Origin: Intestinimonas butyriciproducens
Lineage (GTDB): Bacteria; Bacillota; Clostridia; Oscillospirales; Oscillospiraceae
NCBI RefSeq assembly: GCF_004154955.1
Contig: NZ_CP011524.1
Coordinates: 434,001 to 498,000, forward strand
Direction: 5' to 3'
DNA length: 64,000 bases
Shown here: positions 59,412 to 64,000 of the stretch, one piece after another
Numbering within the stretch: the first letter of the stretch is position 1
How the letters are laid out: every line of letters starts with the position of its first letter
Translations under genes and position numbers: made by a program
The notes under the pieces: generated by a model
Databases searched by the model: none
What the model was told of the DNA's origin: nothing
Seen by the model: only the letters and a program-made list of their open reading frames with translations

Positions 59412-59456
59412 CGGACACTTTCGCAGGGCTGCACCGGCCAAAGCAACCCCGCCCCA
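59412..59456 (+). repeat. Intergenic module A, copy 3
   Basis: CGGACACTTTCGCAGGGCTG to CAACCCCGCCCCA, then an A-rich spacer and CGGAGGTAC before the next ATG. Confidence 0.8.
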
Positions 59457-59500
59457 GAAGCAAAAACCCAAGAACATAACACAAAACGGAGGTACAAACC

Positions 59501-59737
59501 ATGTTCACCGTTCCCGCAGGCACCCCGCTCTACACAAAAGAGCATGACGGCACCGTACAGCGCTGGTATCTGTTCGGCTGGTACGGCGATACCTTTTCCG
59601 TCGCGCCTCGCAAAAACGCCAAGCTGCGCGACTACAAGCGCTATTATTCCGCCGCCGACATCGGCCAGACTATCTACAAGACCCGCAAAGAGGCCGCCGC
59701 CGCGCCCTGTCCCGCCACAGTCTACCAGCCCCGCTAA
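59501..59737 (+). CDS. Small hypothetical early protein
   Basis: 78 residues, basic, with GWYGDTFSVAPRKNAKLRDY. CGGAGG precedes the ATG. It is the last gene before the second operator-controlled promoter. Function unknown. Confidence 0.6.
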   Translation: MFTVPAGTPLYTKEHDGTVQRWYLFGWYGDTFSVAPRKNAKLRDYKRYYSAADIGQTIYKTRKEAAAAPCPATVYQPR

Positions 59738-59745
59738 ATCTATCA

Positions 59746-59774
59746 TAGACAGTAACACGACATCGTGTTATAAT
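59746..59774 (+). promoter_or_regulatory. Second early promoter
   Basis: TAGACA (59746-59751), 17 bases, TATAAT (59769-59774). The operator palindrome lies at the same place in the spacer as in the first early promoter. It drives the two genes at 59797 and 60064. Confidence 0.85.
59755..59768. promoter_or_regulatory. Operator copy 3
   Basis: ACACGACATCGTGT: the same layout as copies 1 and 2, with a compensated change in both arms (G/C to A/T) that keeps the palindrome and the central CA. This strongly suggests one dimeric regulator for both promoters. Confidence 0.75.
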
Positions 59775-59796
59775 TCATGCACAACGGAGGGATTGC

Positions 59797-60060
59797 ATGG
59801 AACACAAATCGCAAGAAGTTTTTCCCGCTTTTCGCCTCGTCGCCCAGTTCGCCGACGGCCAGCGGCTTCTTTTTGACGGCCTGACGGAGCAGCAAGCCCG
59901 GCAGGCCATGGAGGCAGCGCAAACCCAGCACGGCGACATTACATGGTGGGACGGCGTGACCGATCAACATTACGAAAATGGCCGCTATTTCGCAACACTG
60001 CCCCCGCCGCCAGAGATCACCATGTACGATCTGACGGATTATCCCAACAAGGAGGAATGA
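59797..60060 (+). CDS. Small hypothetical protein with the RHH gene
   Basis: 87 residues, acidic (GLTEQQARQAMEAAQTQHGD). CGGAGGG precedes the ATG. It is three bases from the ribbon-helix-helix gene, so the two form a pair under the second promoter. A toxin-antitoxin pair cannot be excluded, but no toxin motif is seen. Confidence 0.65.
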   Translation: MEHKSQEVFPAFRLVAQFADGQRLLFDGLTEQQARQAMEAAQTQHGDITWWDGVTDQHYENGRYFATLPPPPEITMYDLTDYPNKEE

Positions 60061-60063
60061 CCC

Positions 60064-60282
60064 ATGCCCATAGCCGCATCCAAACGCCGCAACAACGATA
60101 TTTACAACGCCAAGTGTGACCGCATCAGCGCCCGCCCCTTAAAGCCCGTCGGCAACGCCATCCGCGCCGCCGCGCAGGCCGCCGGGCAGAGCGTGCAGGC
60201 GTATGTGCTGCAAGCCTGTGAAGAACGCATGACCCGTGAAGGCCGCCCCTTGGAACTGGACAAACCGCCCGATGAAACATGA
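60064..60282 (+). CDS. Arc/ribbon-helix-helix-like regulator
   Basis: 72 residues. ASKRRNNDIYNAKCDRISAR followed by two helices (VGNAIRAAAQAAGQSVQAYV, LQACEERM) matches the Arc/RHH layout: a basic strand and two helices. Such proteins bind short palindromes as dimers. It is coded directly behind the promoter carrying the operator ACACGACATCGTGT and may be its autorepressor. The link to the operators is inference. Confidence 0.7.
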   Translation: MPIAASKRRNNDIYNAKCDRISARPLKPVGNAIRAAAQAAGQSVQAYVLQACEERMTREGRPLELDKPPDET

Positions 60283-60299
60283 CCCCCGCCGCGCGCAAA

Positions 60300-60346
60300 A
60301 ACACCCCCGGTAGGCTCTCGACCAGCCCGCCGGGGGTGTTCTATTA
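60300..60346 (+). terminator. Terminator of the early operon
   Basis: AACACCCCCGG (60300-60310) pairs with CCGGGGGTGTT (60330-60340); CTATTAT follows. It also ends the convergent space before the minus-strand regulator gene. Confidence 0.75.
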
Positions 60347-60550
60347 TCCGCGTATTCGCAAATTGTTTTTCCAGCGGCTTTTTGAGCCTGCGGAAACAGC
60401 TTCGCGTCGCGCGGTTTGCAATTCTCTTAATTTCTGTTTTTGGAACAGTTTTTGACAGTGCTTTTCCCGCCCGCCGGGCGCAGATCATCCCGGCGCGCGG
60501 TGCCGGAGGCAATGAGCTTCAAGACCAGCAGAAAATGACCCGATATACAA

Positions 60551-61033
60551 CTAAACGCGCGCGCGCGTCGCGCGGCCCAAAATCTCGCCGGTTTCCCCCG
60601 CATCTTCCAGCGCTTTTCCGAACCGAATCAGCGCCTTGCTGTCCCAGTGGCGCACAGTGCTGTCCGGCGCGCCGATACGGGCGGAAATTCCGCCCCAACT
60701 GTACCCATTGAGATAGCGCATGGTGAGGATGTTCTTGTACCTACCGTTCACAGCGTCAAGGGCACTCTGAATGTGCCGCTGGTCGTCCTCCAAAACCTGC
60801 ACCCGGTTTTCGATCTCCCGGATGCGGTCAGAGGCCCCGCTTTCCGCAAGTCTGACCACCGCGCTTTCAACCGGGCTGCCCGGCGATGTGCCGTGGGGCA
60901 TCCCGTCCATGGAGATACCATGCAGGCCGCAGTATTCGTCCTCCAGCTCCCGGCGCTCCTGCTGCAAAAGCCGCTTCATTTCCGGGATGCTGCGGTAGTA
61001 CATGATGATCGTTTTCGCGTCTTTCCGCTGCAT
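60551..61033 (-). CDS. ArpU/DUF1492-like late transcription regulator
   Basis: 160 residues from the ATG at 61033. A coiled coil (SDRIREIENRVQVLEDDQRH) precedes a sigma-region-4-like helix-turn-helix (MRYLNGYSWGGISARIGAPD, STVRHWDSKALIRF). Proteins of this type activate late genes in Gram-positive phages. It is the last gene of the right-hand minus-strand operon. Confidence 0.75.
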   Translation of the reverse strand: MQRKDAKTIIMYYRSIPEMKRLLQQERRELEDEYCGLHGISMDGMPHGTSPGSPVESAVVRLAESGASDRIREIENRVQVLEDDQRHIQSALDAVNGRYKNILTMRYLNGYSWGGISARIGAPDSTVRHWDSKALIRFGKALEDAGETGEILGRATRARV

Positions 61034-61055
61034 AATGCTCGCCTCCGTTCCTCTG

Positions 61056-61712
61056 TCAGTCCAGAGTGTCACCAAAGACCGGCGTATCTGCTCCCGCCGT
61101 GTCCACATTGCAAGGGCTGTGCATGATCTGCCCCATTTCCCGTGCCAAAAGCTCATAGCCGTAGTAATCGCCGCTGTCCGCCCACTCACGGAACTGCTGG
61201 TAGTTGCCCACGGCCTCCTGCATGACGCAGGCCACCCGCTCGGCACCAAATCCCAGCGCCTTGTTCATGCCGTAGGCATACAGCTTCGCAACGGTGGCCG
61301 CCGCCGCGCGCTGTTCATAGGCCATCGCCACATCCCGCTTCTTGGGCAGCTTGTGGATGGGCAGAATGAAGTCTGCCGGGAAGTATGCCGCCGTGTCGGC
61401 GGTCAAATCCAGCTCGGCCAGCTCCGGCCCAGTTTTCTTTTTCCCGTCCACAAGGCGCGGCAAGCCCTCTTTGGTCTGCTGGTAGCGCTCCGCCCGCTCG
61501 TTGGCAGCATCCGCCACCCGCTGCAGGCGCGTTTCTCCAATGCCGTACTTGTCATAGATCGCCGACAGTATGCACATCACAAAGACATCCGCCGTAGCCT
61601 TGCGGGCATCGTTTACCCGCTCGCTCTGCGTCTTTTTCTCCCGCAGAAAGCGCCGTTCCGCCTGTCTGACGGCGTTGTGTCCCCAATATGCAGGTTTACC
61701 CTTGTGCTTCAT
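61056..61712 (-). CDS. Hypothetical phage protein
   Basis: 218 residues, mostly helical and basic at the start (AVRQAERRFLREKKTQSERV). A conserved look: ADVFVMCILSAIYDKYGIGE. I do not recognise a function. It lies between a zinc-ribbon gene and the late regulator. Confidence 0.65.
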   Translation of the reverse strand: MKHKGKPAYWGHNAVRQAERRFLREKKTQSERVNDARKATADVFVMCILSAIYDKYGIGETRLQRVADAANERAERYQQTKEGLPRLVDGKKKTGPELAELDLTADTAAYFPADFILPIHKLPKKRDVAMAYEQRAAAATVAKLYAYGMNKALGFGAERVACVMQEAVGNYQQFREWADSGDYYGYELLAREMGQIMHSPCNVDTAGADTPVFGDTLD

Positions 61713-61917
61713 TTTCCGCCTCCTGACAGCCTACCAGCGCCCCGCAGAGGGGGCAGGCGTTGACGCACAGAACATTCAGCCCGCCGCCGGTGGTGGTGCT
61801 GTCCATGCACAGGCGCGGTTTGCCGTCCTCGCCCCACTCCATCCAGAAATCCATGTTGTCCGTGGTGTGCATCTTCTGGTGCCGCTCGCACAGCGGGCAC
61901 AGTTTTTTTCTTTGCAT
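61696..61917 (-). CDS. Small zinc-ribbon-like protein
   Basis: 73 residues from the ATG at 61917. Two Cys pairs (LCPLCERHQKM near the start and ACPLCGALVGC near the end) suggest a zinc ribbon. Overlaps the next gene by 17 bases. Confidence 0.7.
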   Translation of the reverse strand: MQRKKLCPLCERHQKMHTTDNMDFWMEWGEDGKPRLCMDSTTTGGGLNVLCVNACPLCGALVGCQEAENEAQG

Positions 61918-61921
61918 AAAA

Positions 61922-62407
61922 TCACTCCTTTGCCAGCTTCCGCCACTGGGCATCTTCTTCCTTGCTGTCTGCGGTGATGATTTCCCGGAACTTCCAGCCC
62001 AGCGGGCGTACCTGCTCCAAGAAAATCCGCCGCCGGATATGGTAATCCCGCTGCATCCGCCGGACGAACTTGCTTTTGACCTCCACGATCTCCACGGTGC
62101 CGTCGGCATACTCCAAGCGGAAATCCGCCGTGTAGCGAATGGCGCGCAGTTTTATCCCGTCATACTCGCCCTCCGGGAACAGCACAAAGCGCGGGTGCTG
62201 CTCGCATTTCACGATCTCACCCGTTGCCATTTTGGGCGCAATGGTGCCTATGTAAAATTCATACTCGCCCCGGCTGTCAAACTCCCGCCCGGTGGCCTTT
62301 GCGGCTTTCGCGGCAGCAGAGAGGGAGTTTCCCGCTCCTTTCGCCCGCCGGGCAAGCTGCTTTTCCGCCTGCGCCCGTGCCCAAGGCGGCAGATCGGACA
62401 ATTCCAT
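61922..62407 (-). CDS. DUF1064-like nuclease-type phage protein
   Basis: 161 residues from the ATG at 62407. FDSRGEYEFYIGTIAPKMAT, YTADFRLEYADGTVEIVEVK (E/D and ExK of a PD-(D/E)xK-like core) and a Lys/Arg-rich helix. DUF1064-type proteins are thought to be phage recombination or Holliday-junction nucleases. Context with the replication initiator agrees. Confidence 0.75.
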   Translation of the reverse strand: MELSDLPPWARAQAEKQLARRAKGAGNSLSAAAKAAKATGREFDSRGEYEFYIGTIAPKMATGEIVKCEQHPRFVLFPEGEYDGIKLRAIRYTADFRLEYADGTVEIVEVKSKFVRRMQRDYHIRRRIFLEQVRPLGWKFREIITADSKEEDAQWRKLAKE

Positions 62408-62409
62408 TC

Positions 62410-63282
62410 TCAACGGTTCATCCTCCCATTCTTCCGTCCCCGATACGCGCCGTCGGCGGCGGTTTTGAACTCTGCCCGGCGCAAGATCACCAGCGTATGC
62501 CGGTGCCCGGTGTTGCTGACCTTTGTTTCCACCCGGTTCAGGGTGTAGCCCGGATATTTCCGCTCCCAAAATTCCCGGTCGTCGATGTATAGGGTGCTGG
62601 CTTCTTCCAGCTTTTTTCGGCTCCACTTGCTGTCGTTAGGGGGCGGTGTCTTTGGCTTTTCAAGCCCTCGGCTCTGCCTCCACCGGCGGGCGCAGCGCTT
62701 GTTCTTGTTGATGTACTGCACAAGCCCCTCCACGCTGCCGTGGTCGAAATGCAGCCGCTCGCACCGGCAAAGCCCCATCGTTTTTCCGGCGGTGTCTCGC
62801 CACAATTCTTCCAGCGTGTCCCGGCTCAATCCGTCGGTGTGCTGAATGATGGCGTGGTGGTGGTGGCGGCCGTAGGTAGCCCCCGTTTCGTCGGTGGTGG
62901 TGTATTCCGTCGCCATCAGCCACAACGGGCGCTCAACTCCGTGCTTGTCACACCAGCGGTAGACCCGCCTCATGTATGCCGTCCAGTCCCGATCTACCCG
63001 CTCGGTGTCTCCCGGCGCAGGCAGATGGTCGTCGTCATAGGTGGCCGTCAGAGCATAGTCCTGTTCGGTGAAGTTGGCGTTGACAAGCTGGACGCAATAG
63101 CGCTTTGCCCGGTTGTCGTTGTAGGTCTGCATGGCAAGGGAAGTGGCTTCCTTGCGCTTCGCCCTCCGGCTCGCCCGGTGTTTCTTCGCTGACACAGCAT
63201 AGAGATCAACTTCCATGTAAGGGGCGGTGTCGTAGTCTTTCCCGCAGATATGTTTTTGTTCCCGGTAATATATCGCAGACAC
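62410..63282 (-). CDS. HUH-type replication initiator (G2P/ORF2-like)
   Basis: 290 residues from a GTG at 63282 with AAAGGGG upstream; a GTG at 63315 lacks a ribosome site. The HUH motif is YGRHHHHAIIQH (His140-143) and the nicking tyrosine is likely Tyr190 in LVQYINKNKR. Earlier strands carry VQLVNANFTEQDYALTATYD. Enzymes of this type nick one strand and start rolling-circle replication in filamentous and microviral phages and plasmids. Finding it in a myophage is less usual. Confidence 0.75.
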   Translation of the reverse strand: MSAIYYREQKHICGKDYDTAPYMEVDLYAVSAKKHRASRRAKRKEATSLAMQTYNDNRAKRYCVQLVNANFTEQDYALTATYDDDHLPAPGDTERVDRDWTAYMRRVYRWCDKHGVERPLWLMATEYTTTDETGATYGRHHHHAIIQHTDGLSRDTLEELWRDTAGKTMGLCRCERLHFDHGSVEGLVQYINKNKRCARRWRQSRGLEKPKTPPPNDSKWSRKKLEEASTLYIDDREFWERKYPGYTLNRVETKVSNTGHRHTLVILRRAEFKTAADGAYRGRKNGRMNR

Positions 63283-63315
63283 AGCTTTACGCCCCTTTCG
63301 CGAGATTGCGTTCAC

Positions 63316-63593
63316 CTATGCGGGGGCGTTGCCCCCGTATTTTGTTATCACGGAGGAATACCCCCCCATTGCTCCGCAGGCAAGGGAGGACAACGCCGGG
63401 CGGGGCGTTTCCGCTCTGCATCTGGCCGTGCAGCATGGCCCCGCCCTCTGTTTTCCCCCCTTGGCCCCTCTTTCCCCGGCTCTGTGGTTCTAAAGTTAAG
63501 CACGATATACAAGCCCCATGCGGCCCGCAGGCCGCATAAGATTTCCGCCGCCGGGGTGGGGTTTTTCATTTTCCGCACCGGCGGCGGGGAGCT
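63316..63593. other. Gene-free stretch with hairpins upstream of the Rep gene
   Basis: No gene supported. It holds a hairpin GCGGGGG-CGTTG-CCCCCGT (about 63320-63339) and a perfect 8-bp hairpin ATGCGGCC (63518-63537). The first lies close to the Rep start and could be a nick site or a regulatory structure; there is no sequence proof. Confidence 0.5.
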
Positions 63594-63821
63594 TCACACA
63601 TTGATGTACCTGTTCTGGCAGTTCACATTGTTGCAAAACCGCTCTGTTCCGATCACGCGCAGCGGTTGCCCGCAGAATTGGCAGAAGTTGCCAGCCTGCC
63701 GGGGCGGAGCATCGTCCGCGTGCGTGCCGCCGTATCTCATGCGGTTTATCAGGCACACCACTGACCCCGGCTGCGCCGCCGCGATGCAATGCTCTTTCGC
63801 CTTGCAGTTGTAGCACTCCAT
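63594..63821 (-). CDS. Small zinc-ribbon protein
   Basis: 75 residues. Cys pairs CYNCKAKEHC and FCQFCGQPL, then FCNNVNCQN, fit one or two zinc sites. AAGGAGTAACGGC precedes the ATG. Unknown role in the replication region. Confidence 0.7.
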   Translation of the reverse strand: MECYNCKAKEHCIAAAQPGSVVCLINRMRYGGTHADDAPPRQAGNFCQFCGQPLRVIGTERFCNNVNCQNRYINV

Positions 63822-63825
63822 GCCG

Positions 63826-64000
63826 TTACTCCTTGTCTTTTCTGTTCTCGCAGCCGCCGGGCTGGCACTTGATGCACGGCAGATCGGTCGCGCCGCACAC
63901 CGTGCCCGCTTCCTTTTCGGCTTCCAGCCGGTCAGCCAGCCGGGACAGCTTGATACTCTCCCAGTCGGAACAGTCCCCGAAGATCACATGGAGCTGGTTC
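63826..64000 (-). CDS. C-terminal part of a gene that runs off the right edge
   Basis: 58 codons are visible, ending CIKCQPGGCENRKDKE. A helix (WESIKLSRLADRLEAEKEAG) and clustered cysteines are seen. The stop lies five bases before the zinc-ribbon ATG and contains its ribosome site. Function unknown. Confidence 0.6.
   Translation of the reverse strand, partial: NQLHVIFGDCSDWESIKLSRLADRLEAEKEAGTVCGATDLPCIKCQPGGCENRKDKE

Noticed and set aside
59797-60282. Toxin-antitoxin module
   Set aside because: The RHH-like protein is the second gene and its partner shows no toxin motif. Kept only as an alternative.

Overview
The window looks like chromosomal DNA of a GC-rich gut Clostridia bacterium (Oscillospirales-like). 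This is inferred from AGGAGG-type ribosome sites, the protein families and the base composition; no rRNA or housekeeping gene is present to fix the taxon. Two mobile elements lie side by side.

Region 1 (1 to about 25.8 kb, all genes on the minus strand) is part of an integrative conjugative or related island. Reading with transcription from 25.8 kb leftward, it holds a small-protein cargo operon with four ArdA-like antirestriction proteins and a protein carrying an ADP-ribosyltransferase-like R-S-E pattern. These are followed by a helix-turn-helix protein, a Dam-type adenine methylase, a SpoVG-like protein and a YodL-like protein. Next comes a nearly complete Tad/Flp pilus locus (pilin-like, A24 prepilin peptidase, CpaB, TadZ/CpaE, CpaF, TadB, TadC, two TadE-like pseudopilins). 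The leftmost part has secreted and membrane proteins, a VirB2-like and a VirB6/TrbL-like protein, and a C5-cytosine methyltransferase carried on two overlapping reading frames.

A junction at 25.8-26.3 kb contains paired hairpins, a tRNA 3'-end-like sequence and a strong terminator.

Region 2 (about 26.2 kb to beyond 64 kb) is a prophage with a lambda-type head and a P2-type contractile tail. Its late operon runs leftward from 54.1 kb: small and large terminase, portal, ClpP-like protease with nested scaffold, decoration protein, major capsid, head-tail proteins, sheath, tube, a tail chaperone with a -1 frameshift, tape measure, LysM, hub, spike, gp25-like, J and I proteins, fibres, then lysis genes. 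Between the fibre gene and the lysis genes lies a diversity-generating retroelement (DGR). It has a variable repeat (VR) at the 3' end of the receptor-like fibre gene (30842-30949), a template repeat (TR, 30609-30716) and a reverse transcriptase (29328-30458). All 15 TR/VR differences fall at template adenines.

An early operon on the plus strand (55.4-60.3 kb) is punctuated by two families of repeated, structured intergenic modules. Two promoters in it carry the same palindromic operator inside the -35/-10 spacer, and its last gene encodes a likely ribbon-helix-helix regulator. Between the early and late operons is a 74-bp tandem repeat array. To the right, minus-strand genes encode an ArpU/DUF1492-like late regulator, a DUF1064 nuclease-like protein, an HUH replication initiator and zinc-ribbon proteins. 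The right prophage end, integrase and lysogeny repressor are not in the window.
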